Source of the DNA: an uncultured Collinsella sp.
Lineage (GTDB): Bacteria; Actinomycetota; Coriobacteriia; Coriobacteriales; Coriobacteriaceae
Length of the DNA stretch: 16,969 nt
NCBI GenBank assembly: GCA_902493855.1
Contig: CABUQV010000035.1
Location: 1-16,969, forward strand
Reading direction: 5' to 3'
Under the pieces are notes generated by a model, which made no database searches, was not told where the DNA came from, and saw only the letters and a list, made by a program, of their open reading frames with translations. Below are positions 6,863-14,121 of this stretch, piece after piece (the stretch's first letter is position 1; each line of letters starts with the position of its first letter). A program made the position numbers and the translations under genes.

Positions 6863-7516
6863 CTACTTGTCGCCGGCCGCCGCCTTGGCCTCATTGAGGT
6901 AGCTATAGAAGCTGTACTTGGAGATGCCAAAGAACTCGCAGGCGCGCTCGCTCGACTTGGAAATGAGGAAGGCGCCGCGACGGTCAAGGTAGCCAATGGC
7001 ACGAATGCGCTCGTCTTTGGTCATGAGTGCCGCGGGCTTGCCCACAAACTGCTCGCACTCGTGCAGCAGGTCTTCGAGCAGGTCGCCGATGTTCTTGGTA
7101 ATGGGCTCGGGTTCGGTATAGCCCGTGCCGCCGGTGCCGGTAAAGGCGTCGAGCGAACGCTCAAAAGCCTTCATAAGCGTAATGTCAAAGTTGATGCCCA
7201 AAATGCCGACGGGCTTGCCCTCGTCGTTGCGGATAAAGATCGTCGACGATTTGAGCAGCTTGCCATCGGTGGTTTTGGTGAGGTATGGCTCGCGGTCGTG
7301 TACGTCGGCGGTGCCCTCGTGCATGGACTCAAACACAATATGGCTGGGGCCGTCACCCAGTTTGCGCCCGCTGACGTGGCCGTTTTCGATCACTACGATG
7401 GAGTGGTCCACGTCCTCGGTCTCCAGGTCGTGGACGACGACTTCGCAGTTGGGGCCAAACTGGAGCGCCAGGCCGTGTGCAAGGCGCTTATAAAACTCAA
7501 TCTGTGCGGGGGTCAT
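6863..7516 (-). CDS. YheO/DauR-type PAS and helix-turn-helix transcriptional regulator
   Basis: The start is the ATG complementary to 7514-7516, with AGGAAGG five bases upstream; the frame opens 25 codons earlier without a good site. The 217 residues match the two-part plan of the YheO/DauR group. Residues about 6-118 form the YheO-like PAS sensor (KRLAHGLALQFGPNCEVVVHDLE at the start, IFIRNDEGKPVGILGINFD near the end). Residues about 160-212 form the C-terminal helix-turn-helix (RGAFLISKSSERACEFFGIS, then YSFYSYLNEA). Such proteins sense small molecules; DauR represses D-amino-acid catabolism. This gene is divergent from ygeX across 277 bases, so it probably controls the ygeX-ygeY-ygeW unit in response to a purine- or diaminopropionate-related ligand. 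That role is inferred from position. In E. coli the comparable cluster instead lies near a sigma-54 activator (YgeV). Confidence 0.85.
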   Translation of the reverse strand: MTPAQIEFYKRLAHGLALQFGPNCEVVVHDLETEDVDHSIVVIENGHVSGRKLGDGPSHIVFESMHEGTADVHDREPYLTKTTDGKLLKSSTIFIRNDEGKPVGILGINFDITLMKAFERSLDAFTGTGGTGYTEPEPITKNIGDLLEDLLHECEQFVGKPAALMTKDERIRAIGYLDRRGAFLISKSSERACEFFGISKYSFYSYLNEAKAAAGDK

Positions 7517-7543
7517 GGGTGCCTTCCTAAAAATTAGTTTGGG

Positions 7544-7703
7544 CACACTTTGCCATAAACCACACATGACCGCAAACAAATCCATCAACAAGGCAATTCA
7601 TGACCGTTCGGCGGCGAAAAAGTACCGATTACGGCAACAAACAATTCGTTAGATATACCAATCAAAAAGTGTGATAGAACATTACTAACAAACTTTTTGT
7701 TTG
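7544..7703. promoter_or_regulatory. candidate operator sites in the regulator-ygeX intergenic region
   Basis: caaaaagt (7663-7670) and actttttg (7692-7699) are perfect inverted 8-mers with 21 bases between them. The word aaagtgtg occurs at 7666-7673 and inverted near the regulator start (cacacttt, 7544-7551). A smaller caaac/gtttg hairpin overlaps at 7689-7703. AT-rich inverted words in a divergent intergenic region are typical of regulator binding sites. No clear -35/-10 pair could be assigned for either gene. Confidence 0.4.
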
Positions 7704-7793
7704 GCATCCACATAAAAGTTCAGTCGTGTGAATGGGATCGGTCTGAAACGCGTATGCGGGGGCCGGCAAGAGAGGACTTAAGGAGTTCACCGT

Positions 7794-9008
7794 ATGGCCG
7801 ATAAGATCCAGTGGGCGGGCAACACGATGCCCAAGAGCGATGACAAGCACTTGGGAATCATGAGTCTCGACCACGTGAAGAAGGCCCGCGCCTTCCACCA
7901 GTCGTTCCCTCAATATACCGTCACCCCGCTTGCCCGCCTGGACGGTCAGGCTGCGCGCTTGGGTCTGTCCAACCTGTGCGTTAAGGACGAGAGCTATCGC
8001 TTTGGCCTCAACGCCTTTAAGGTTCTGGGCGGATCGTTTGCCATGGCCAACTACATTGCCGACGAGACCGGCAAGGACGTTGCCGACTGCACCTTCGATT
8101 ACCTGACCTCCGATCAGCTTGCCAAGGACTTTGGCCAGGCTACCTTCTTTACCGCCACCGACGGCAACCATGGCCGCGGCGTGGCATGGGCTGCCAACAA
8201 GCTGGGCCAGAAGGCCGTCGTGCACATGCCCAAGGGTTCCACCAAGCCCCGCTTCGATAACATCGCCGCCGAGGGCGCCACGGTGACCATCGAAGAGGTC
8301 AACTACGACGAGTGCGTGCGCATGGCCGCCGCCGAGGCCGACGCCTGCGAGCGCGGCGTCATCGTTCAGGACACCGCCTGGGAGGGCTACGAGAAGATCC
8401 CGTCCTGGATCATGGAGGGTTACGGCACCATGGCCTCCGAGGCTGCCGAGCAGCTGCGTGAGATGGCCATCAACCGCCCGACGCACGTGTTTGTCCAGGC
8501 TGGCGTGGGCTCGCTGGCTGGCGCCGTGGTGGGCTACTTCACCAACCTGTATCCCGATAACCCGCCCACCTTCGTCGTGGTCGAGTGCGCGCCTGCCGCC
8601 TGTCTGTACAAGGGCGCTGCCGCCGGCGACGGCGATCCGCGCATCGTGGACGGTGACATGCCCTCCATCATGGCCGGTCTGTGCTGCGGCGAGCCCAACA
8701 TTCTGGGCTGGGATATCCTGCGCAACCACACCACCGCCTTCGTGTCCTGCCCCGACTGGGTCACCGCTCGCGGCATGCGCACCCTGGGCGCTCCCGAGAA
8801 GGGCGACCCGCGCGTCATCTCCGGCGAGTCCGGTGCTGTGACCACCGGCCTGGTCGAGACCCTCATGCTCGATCCCGAGTACGCCGAGCTCAAGGAACTC
8901 ATCGGCCTGGACAAGACGAGCTCTGTGCTCTGCTTCTCCACCGAGGGCGATACGGATCCCGACCAGTATCGCCGTATTGTTTGGGAAGGCGAATATCCCA
9001 CTTGCTAA
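7794..9008 (+). CDS. ygeX: diaminopropionate ammonia-lyase
   Basis: This is a 404-residue fold-type II PLP enzyme that converts 2,3-diaminopropionate to pyruvate and two ammonia. The PLP lysine is K76 in YRFGLNAFKVLGG. ATDGNHGRG contains D123, matching the catalytic Asp of the E. coli enzyme, and VQDTAWEGY contains D193, matching its second catalytic Asp. GVGSLAGAV forms the phosphate-binding glycine loop, and FSTEGDTDPDQY is the typical C-terminal motif. Length fits the family (about 400). AAGGAG lies 8 bases before the ATG. It is the first gene of the ygeX-ygeY-ygeW run, divergent from the YheO-type regulator. In anaerobic purine breakdown it would release pyruvate and ammonia from the last intermediate. 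Codons are strongly biased, suggesting high expression. Confidence 0.95.
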   Translation: MADKIQWAGNTMPKSDDKHLGIMSLDHVKKARAFHQSFPQYTVTPLARLDGQAARLGLSNLCVKDESYRFGLNAFKVLGGSFAMANYIADETGKDVADCTFDYLTSDQLAKDFGQATFFTATDGNHGRGVAWAANKLGQKAVVHMPKGSTKPRFDNIAAEGATVTIEEVNYDECVRMAAAEADACERGVIVQDTAWEGYEKIPSWIMEGYGTMASEAAEQLREMAINRPTHVFVQAGVGSLAGAVVGYFTNLYPDNPPTFVVVECAPAACLYKGAAAGDGDPRIVDGDMPSIMAGLCCGEPNILGWDILRNHTTAFVSCPDWVTARGMRTLGAPEKGDPRVISGESGAVTTGLVETLMLDPEYAELKELIGLDKTSSVLCFSTEGDTDPDQYRRIVWEGEYPTC

Positions 9009-9015
9009 TCGTTAG

Positions 9016-9042
9016 GGCGGAGTAAATAGGTATCGCTCCGCC
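9016..9042 (+). promoter_or_regulatory. intercistronic hairpin between ygeX and ygeY
   Basis: ggcggag (9016-9022) pairs with ctccgcc (9036-9042) around a 13-base loop whose ends (t9023, g9035) can wobble-pair. No T-tract follows, so it is more likely a messenger-stabilising or processing hairpin than a terminator. Confidence 0.4.
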
Positions 9043-9082
9043 ACCTCACAGGTAGATTTCTTCGTTTGAAAGGTTATGAACA

Positions 9083-10468
9083 ATGGCTAAAGAACTCGAT
9101 TTCGACGCTATCAAGGCTGCTGCTGAGTCTCATCGTGCTGATATGACTCGCTTCCTGCGCGCCATGATCTCCCACCCCTCTGAGTCCTGCGAGGAGGGTG
9201 AGGTTGTTGCCTGCATCAAGGCCGAGATGGAGAGCCTTGGCTATGACGAGGTCAAGGTCGACGGCCTGGGCAACGTCATGGGCTTTATGGGCGAGGGCGA
9301 CAAGATCATCGCCATCGACTCCCACATCGACACCGTCGGCATCGGCAACATCGAGAACTGGGATGCCGATCCCTATGAGGGCTACGAGACCGACGAGATC
9401 ATCTACGGCCGCGGCGGCTCTGACCAGGAGGGCGGCATGGCTTCCGCTACCTACGCTGCCAAGATGATGAAGGACATGGGTCTCATCCCTGAGGGCTATA
9501 AGATCATGGTCGTCGGCACCGTCCAGGAAGAGGACTGCGACGGCATGTGCTGGCAGTACATCTACAACAAGGACGGCATTAAGCCCGAGTTCGTCATTTC
9601 CACCGAGCCCACCGACGGCGGCATCTACCGCGGTCACCGCGGCCGCATGGAGATTCGCGTCGACGTTCACGGCACCTCCTGCCACGGCTCCGCTCCCGAC
9701 CGCGGCGATAACGCCATTTACAAGATGGCCGACATCATCGCCGACGTCCGCGCCCTCAACAACAACGGCTGCGACGAGTCGACCGACATCAAGGGTCTCG
9801 TCAAGATGCTCGACCCCAAGTACAACCCCGAGCACTTCGAGGACGCCCGCTTCCTGGGCCGCGGCACCTGCACCGTCAGCCAGATCTTCTACACCAGCCC
9901 CAGCCGTTGCGCCGTGGCTGATTCCTGCGCCATCTCCATCGACCGTCGCATGACCGCCGGTGAGACCTGGGAGTCCTGCCTGGACGAGATCCGCAACCTG
10001 CCGGCCGCCAAGAAGTACGGCGACGACGTGAAGGTCTCCATGTACATGTACGACCGTCCGTCCTGGACCGGCGAGGTCTACGAGACCGAGGCTTACTTCC
10101 CCACGTGGATCAACAAGGAGACCGCTCCGCACGTCAAGGCCCTCGTCGACGCCCACAAGGCCATGTTCGGTGACGAGCGCATCGGCTGCGAGCCCAGCAT
10201 GGACAAGCGCACTGGTCGTCCACTGTGCGACAAGTGGACCTTCTCCACGAACTGTGTTTCCATCCAGGGCCGCTATGGCATCCCCTGCGTGGGCTTTGGC
10301 CCGGGTGCCGAGTCTCAGGCTCACGCTCCCAACGAGGTCACCTACAAGGACGACCTGGTCACCGCTGCCGCCATGTACGTGGCTGCCCTGAACCTCTACG
10401 ATCCGAGCCAGGCCGATGGCGACGCCACCGTGTTCCGCGCCGGTCTGACCAACAACAAGATCGATTAG
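9083..10468 (+). CDS. ygeY: YgeY-type M20 metallohydrolase linked to selenium metabolism
   Basis: The 461-residue protein is an M20 (ArgE/DapE/CPG2-like) zinc hydrolase. Metal and catalytic motifs are visible: SHIDTV (H81, D83), GRGGSDQEGG (bridging D114), QEED (E149/E150) and STEPTDGG (E175). A histidine in ESQAHAPNE near the C-terminus completes the second metal site. The dimerisation/lid domain lies between about 183 and 340 (HGTSCHGSAPDRGDNA). The YgeY family travels with YgeW, YgeX and selenium-dependent molybdenum hydroxylases. From the cluster's purine role it probably removes an acyl or carbamoyl group from a ureido or diaminopropionate intermediate; its exact substrate is not shown by sequence. 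AAAGG precedes the ATG by 9 bases. Codon use is as strongly biased as in ygeX. Confidence 0.92.
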   Translation: MAKELDFDAIKAAAESHRADMTRFLRAMISHPSESCEEGEVVACIKAEMESLGYDEVKVDGLGNVMGFMGEGDKIIAIDSHIDTVGIGNIENWDADPYEGYETDEIIYGRGGSDQEGGMASATYAAKMMKDMGLIPEGYKIMVVGTVQEEDCDGMCWQYIYNKDGIKPEFVISTEPTDGGIYRGHRGRMEIRVDVHGTSCHGSAPDRGDNAIYKMADIIADVRALNNNGCDESTDIKGLVKMLDPKYNPEHFEDARFLGRGTCTVSQIFYTSPSRCAVADSCAISIDRRMTAGETWESCLDEIRNLPAAKKYGDDVKVSMYMYDRPSWTGEVYETEAYFPTWINKETAPHVKALVDAHKAMFGDERIGCEPSMDKRTGRPLCDKWTFSTNCVSIQGRYGIPCVGFGPGAESQAHAPNEVTYKDDLVTAAAMYVAALNLYDPSQADGDATVFRAGLTNNKID

Positions 10469-10490
10469 TCCCATTCCTCGATTTTGTTGA

Positions 10491-10625
10491 GCCGGGGGCC
10501 GCTCGTGTCCCCGGCATCCCCTGTTGACTCGGGGCCCGCGGTCGTTATCTCCCATGCTTCCTCAACGGTGGCGGGTCCTCGTCATAGTGCTCTGCATGTT
10601 CTGCCACACGCGCATGCCGGAGCAC
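10491..10625 (+). promoter_or_regulatory. structured spacer upstream of ygeW
   Basis: The 200-base gap between ygeY and ygeW contains two stems. gccgggg (10491-10497) pairs with ccccggc (10509-10515). gtgctc-t-gcatg (10587-10598) pairs with catgc-cg-gagcac (10613-10625), with a small internal loop. Neither has a T-tract. They may be processing or regulatory structures separating ygeW expression from ygeX-ygeY. Confidence 0.35.
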
Positions 10626-10668
10626 ATCTACTCATTGCGATCGTTTCATCTTTAGAAAGGACATTTCC

Positions 10669-11871
10669 ATGGACGCTAAGTTTACCGAGCTCGTCGAGCA
10701 GCTGAACGGCCTCGATTTTAAGGGTATGTACGGCAGCGATTTCCTGCACACTTGGGACAAGACCACCGATGAGCTCAAGGCTCTCTACATCGTCGCCGAC
10801 GCCCTGCGCGAGCTGCGTGAGAACAACGTTTCGTCCAAGATTTTCGACTCCGGTCTTGCCGTCTCCCTGTTCCGCGACAACTCCACCCGTACGCGCTTCT
10901 CCTTCTCTAAGGCCGCCAACCTGCTCGGCCTTGAGCTGCAGGACCTGGACGAGAAGAAGTCCCAGATCGCCCACGGCGAGACCGTCCGCGAGACCGCTAC
11001 CATGATCTCCTTTATGGCCGACGTCATCGGCATCCGCGACGACATGTACATCGGCAAGGGCGACGCCTATATGGCCGAGGTCTCCGAGTCTGTCCAGCAG
11101 GCCTACGAGGACGGCGTTCTGGATCACCGTCCCACGCTCATCTCCTTGCAGTCCGATTCCGATCACCCCACGCAGTCCTCTGCCGACATGCTCTACCTCA
11201 TCAACGAGTTTGGCGGCCTCGAGAACCTCAAGGGCAAGAAGGTTGCCGTCACCTGGGCCTATTCGCCCTCTTACGGCAAGCCGCTGTCCTGCCCGCAGTC
11301 GCTGATCAGCCTGCTGCCCCGCTTTGGCATGGACGTCACCCTGGCCCACCCCGAGGGCTACGACCTCATGCCCGAGGTCGTCGAGCGCGCCAAGGGCTAT
11401 GCCGCCGAGTCCGGCACCACCTTTAAGCAGGTCAGCACCATGGCCGAGGCCTTCGAGGGCGCCGACATCGTGATCCCCAAGAGCTGGGCTCCGTTTGCCG
11501 CAATGGAGAAGCGTACCAATCTGTACGCCGAGGGCGACGACGCCGGCATCGCTGCGCTCGAGAAGGAGCTGCTCGCCCAGAACGCCACCCATCAGGACTG
11601 GTGCTCCACGACCGAGCTCATGGAGAAGACTGCCAACGGCCAGGACACCATCTTTATGCACCCGCTGCCCGCCGACATCTCCGGTGTCTCCTGCGAGCAC
11701 GGCGAGGTTAACGCCGACGTCTTCGACATGCACCGCGTGGGCATGTACAAGGAGGCCAGCTACAAGCCGTACGCCATCGCTGCAATGATGTTCCTGCAGA
11801 AGGTTGCCGATCCCGCCGCTACCCTCAAGGCCCTCGACGAGCGCAACACCGCCCGTTGGCTCCAGGCTTAA
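10669..11871 (+). CDS. ygeW: YgeW-family knotted carbamoyltransferase
   Basis: The 400-residue protein belongs to the aspartate/ornithine carbamoyltransferase superfamily. It has the carbamoyl-phosphate-binding STRTR loop (72-76, in DNSTRTRFSFS), HPTQSSADM (166-174) in place of the usual HPxQ signature, and HPLPAD (331-336). The long insert around WAYSPSYGKPLS and the total length match YgeW rather than OTC or ATC, which are near 310-330 residues. YgeW is thought to act in reverse, moving a carbamoyl group from a ureido intermediate to phosphate so that carbamoyl phosphate can yield ATP; here that is inferred from the cluster. GAAAGGA lies 8 bases or so before the ATG. The gene ends at a strong terminator (11899-11934). 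Codon bias is strong. Confidence 0.93.
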   Translation: MDAKFTELVEQLNGLDFKGMYGSDFLHTWDKTTDELKALYIVADALRELRENNVSSKIFDSGLAVSLFRDNSTRTRFSFSKAANLLGLELQDLDEKKSQIAHGETVRETATMISFMADVIGIRDDMYIGKGDAYMAEVSESVQQAYEDGVLDHRPTLISLQSDSDHPTQSSADMLYLINEFGGLENLKGKKVAVTWAYSPSYGKPLSCPQSLISLLPRFGMDVTLAHPEGYDLMPEVVERAKGYAAESGTTFKQVSTMAEAFEGADIVIPKSWAPFAAMEKRTNLYAEGDDAGIAALEKELLAQNATHQDWCSTTELMEKTANGQDTIFMHPLPADISGVSCEHGEVNADVFDMHRVGMYKEASYKPYAIAAMMFLQKVADPAATLKALDERNTARWLQA

Positions 11872-11898
11872 AGCCGGGTTGAGGTAAGCCATGTAAAG

Positions 11899-11934
11899 GG
11901 GGCGCTCTGCCAACCGGCGGGGTGCCCCTTTTTT
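11899..11934 (+). terminator. strong rho-independent terminator after ygeW
   Basis: A 13-bp stem (11899-11911 with 11916-11928, including three G-U pairs) closes an aacc tetraloop and is followed by six T (11929-11934). It lies 27 bases after the ygeW stop and separates ygeX-ygeY-ygeW from mocA and the hydantoinase gene. Confidence 0.9.
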
Positions 11935-12021
11935 GCATCGCGGGCGTGCGGGATAAGCGCTTTCGATGTGGATGCCCGCGGCGCGAGTTATGGGTACGAT
12001 GGTTTCAGGGGAGGTATCACC

Positions 12022-12636
12022 ATGAAACTTGGATGCGTCATTATGGCTTCGGGCGAGGGCAAGCGGTTTGGCTCTAACAAGATGCTTGCCGATATCTATG
12101 GCGAGCCGCTGATTGCCCGGACCATCGATTCGGTTCCCCGGGGCTTTGACGTCGTGGTTTCGACGCGTTGGCCCGAGGTCGCTCAGATTTGCGAGGACAA
12201 GCATTGCCCGTGCGTGCTGCACGATGGCGAGCTGCGCAGTCAAAGCATTAAGGCCGGCCTTTCGTGGGGGGCAGAACGCAACTGGAAAGGTTGCCTCTTT
12301 TTGCCGGGCGACCAGCCGCTCGTGAGTTTGGATTCTTTTGAGGCTATGGTTCGTGCATTTGACGAGCGTGGCCGCAAACATCCGGCGCGTCTTGCGTGCA
12401 ACGGTGAGCCTTCGAGTCCGGTGCTCTTTCCGGCGGAATTGTTCGATGCGCTCATACGTCTTGAGGGCAAGGACGGCGGCGGTTCGATCCTCAAGGACCG
12501 TACCGATGTGGTGCTGGTCGAGGCGCGTGCCTACGAGCTGTGGGACGTCGATACCGCCAAGGGGCAGCAACGCATAACGGAGCATATCGCCGCCTGCTCG
12601 TATTTTGATCGCGTGGCCAACTGTATTAATCAATAA
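12022..12636 (+). CDS. mocA: MocA-like molybdenum cofactor cytidylyltransferase
   Basis: The start is the ATG at 12022, with GGGGAGG seven bases upstream; the frame opens 18 codons earlier without a ribosome binding site. The 204-residue product is a nucleotidyltransferase of the MobA/MocA type. It has the N-terminal nucleotide-binding loop in an ASGEGKRFGSNKML form (9-22), where the family usually has LAAGxSxRMGxxK. PGDQP (95-99) is the metal-binding motif, and SSPVLFP is the substrate loop. MocA enzymes couple molybdopterin to CTP, giving the cytosine dinucleotide form used by xanthine-dehydrogenase-type hydroxylases. Its stop is 8 bases from the hydantoinase start, so the two are one operon. 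The Se-hydroxylase neighbours support MocA over MobA. Confidence 0.88.
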   Translation: MKLGCVIMASGEGKRFGSNKMLADIYGEPLIARTIDSVPRGFDVVVSTRWPEVAQICEDKHCPCVLHDGELRSQSIKAGLSWGAERNWKGCLFLPGDQPLVSLDSFEAMVRAFDERGRKHPARLACNGEPSSPVLFPAELFDALIRLEGKDGGGSILKDRTDVVLVEARAYELWDVDTAKGQQRITEHIAACSYFDRVANCINQ

Positions 12637-12644
12637 GGAGCAAC

Positions 12645-14012
12645 ATGATCATCATCAAAAACGGCGCGCTCGTGACGCCCCAGGGGCTTCGCCGCGCCGA
12701 TCTTGCCATGGAGGGCGACAAGATTGTGCGGATTGCCGCGGCGATTGAGCCGGGTGAGGACGATACCGTCCAGGACGCCACGGACTGTTGGGTGTTCCCG
12801 GGCTTTATCGATGGGCACACGCACATGCAGTGCTGGACCGGCATGGACTGGACGGCCGATAGCTTTGAGACCGGCACGCGTGCGGCTGCCTGCGGCGGTA
12901 CGACGACCATCGTGGACTACGCGACGGCTGATCGCGGCGTGACCATGCCCGATGCCTTGGCCGAGTGGCATCGCCGTGCCGACGGAACCTGCACGGCCAA
13001 CTACGCCTTTCATATGGCACTCGCCGAGTGGAATGAACGCAACCGCGCCGATCTTTCGGCTATGCGCGAGGCGGGCGTATCGTCGTTTAAGACCTACTTT
13101 GCCTACGATCATTTGCGCCTGGACGATGCCGAGACGCTCGAGGTGCTCGAGGAGCTCAAGCGTATTGGCGGCATACTGTGCGTGCATTGCGAGAACGGTA
13201 CGCTGGTGAATGAGCTGCAGAAGCGCGTGTACGAGCAGGGGATTCATGGGCCCGAGGGGCATGCGCTCAGCCGCCCGGACGTGTGTGAGGCCGAAGCCGT
13301 GAGCCGCCTGCTGTATCTGGCGCACCTGGCCGGCGACGCCCCAGTCAACGTGGTGCACCTTTCGACCAAGTTGGGGCTCGAGGCCATTCGTGCGGCCAAG
13401 GCGCGCGGGCAGAAGAATATCTATGTCGAGACCTGCCCTCAGTATCTGATGCTCGACGACACCTGCTATCTGGAGCAGGGCGAGGACGGCTTTGCGGGCG
13501 CCAAGTACGTGATGAGCCCGCCGCTGCGCCATGCCGGCGACCGTGCCGCGCTGCGCGAGGCGCTTGTGGCCGGCGAGATCGATACGATTGCGACCGATCA
13601 TTGCAGCTTTAACCTGCACGGGCAAAAGGACCGCGGGCGCGACGATTTCCGCGCGATTCCCAACGGCGGGCCCGGCGTGGAGCATCGTCCCGTCGCGATT
13701 GCCACGAGCTTTGAGGGACAGCTGGGACCCGAGGATCTGTGCCGCTTGATGAGCGAGAACCCGGCGCGCGTGTTTGGCATGTACCCGCGCAAGGGCTGTC
13801 TTGCCGAGGGCGCCGATGCCGATGTGTGCGTGTGGGATCCCAAAGCGCGCTGGACAATCAGTGCCGCGACACAGCATCAAGCTGTGGACTACACGCCGCT
13901 CGAGGGTTTTGGGGCACATGGCCGCGCCAAGGTCGTGTTTGTGAACGGCGTGCTGGTGGCACGCGACGGCGAGCCCACTGGAGCCCAACCCGGCCGCTAC
14001 GTCCCCCGCTAG
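12645..14012 (+). CDS. hyuA: hydantoinase / dihydropyrimidinase family amidohydrolase
   Basis: The 455-residue protein has the full two-metal site of D-hydantoinases and dihydropyrimidinases: GHTHMQ (H58, H60), the carbamylated lysine in SSFKTYFAYD (K149), VHCENG (H181), VHLST (H238) and TDHCSF (D318). It therefore differs from the single-metal deaminase SsnA of the same gene clusters. It opens cyclic amide rings, such as hydantoins or dihydropyrimidine-like rings. In the anaerobic purine pathway a ring-opening hydrolase of this type (HyuA/YgeZ) is expected. AAGGAG stands four bases before the ATG and 8 bases after mocA. A long palindromic repeat follows the stop, ahead of the convergent yqeC. 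Confidence 0.9.
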   Translation: MIIIKNGALVTPQGLRRADLAMEGDKIVRIAAAIEPGEDDTVQDATDCWVFPGFIDGHTHMQCWTGMDWTADSFETGTRAAACGGTTTIVDYATADRGVTMPDALAEWHRRADGTCTANYAFHMALAEWNERNRADLSAMREAGVSSFKTYFAYDHLRLDDAETLEVLEELKRIGGILCVHCENGTLVNELQKRVYEQGIHGPEGHALSRPDVCEAEAVSRLLYLAHLAGDAPVNVVHLSTKLGLEAIRAAKARGQKNIYVETCPQYLMLDDTCYLEQGEDGFAGAKYVMSPPLRHAGDRAALREALVAGEIDTIATDHCSFNLHGQKDRGRDDFRAIPNGGPGVEHRPVAIATSFEGQLGPEDLCRLMSENPARVFGMYPRKGCLAEGADADVCVWDPKARWTISAATQHQAVDYTPLEGFGAHGRAKVVFVNGVLVARDGEPTGAQPGRYVPR

Positions 14013-14037
14013 CAGCAAAGATGCCGTGTCCCCTCCT

Positions 14038-14106
14038 CAGTTGCGGTGGAATAAGGACAGTTTGCGGCCGTTTGGCGGCCAAACAGTCCGTATTTCACCG
14101 CAACTG
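14038..14106. repeat. 69-nt palindromic repeat, intact copy
   Basis: cagttgcggtggaataagg at the left is matched in inverted form at the right end (tatttcaccgcaactg). The inner part pairs through gttt/aaac and ggccg/cggcc around a tttgg loop. The whole element folds into one long imperfect hairpin between two convergent genes, where it could act as a bidirectional terminator. The same left arm recurs at 16824, so it is a dispersed repeat and not a one-off hairpin. Confidence 0.7.
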
Positions 14107-14121
14107 CGGAGATGGGGCCGG

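Noticed and set aside
7517..7793. Purine riboswitch upstream of ygeX
   Set aside because: The conserved purine-aptamer junction and loop words were not found; the inverted words fit protein operators better.
7662..8729. 355-codon minus-strand frame overlapping ygeX and the intergenic region
   Set aside because: It is antisense to a clear PLP enzyme, with no ribosome binding site and low-complexity composition.
9074..10555. 493-codon open frame on the minus strand opposite ygeY
   Set aside because: It mirrors a strongly coding plus-strand gene with M20 motifs. Its Val/Gly/His/Asp-rich product is typical of the antisense of GC-rich biased codons.
11935..12021. Molybdenum cofactor riboswitch upstream of mocA
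   Set aside because: Only 87 bases lie between terminator and start, too short for the Moco RNA motif, and no matching helices were seen.
10582..12633. 683-codon minus-strand frame across ygeW and mocA
   Set aside because: It spans two recognised genes and a strong plus-strand terminator, and its composition is that of an antisense shadow.
12645..14012. SsnA aminohydrolase as an alternative call for the hydantoinase gene
   Set aside because: The carbamylated lysine motif SSFKTYFAYD and the two-metal ligand set are those of hydantoinases, not of SsnA-type deaminases.
12630..14018. 462-codon minus-strand frame opposite the hydantoinase gene
   Set aside because: The plus strand has all hydantoinase metal ligands; this frame has no recognisable motif.
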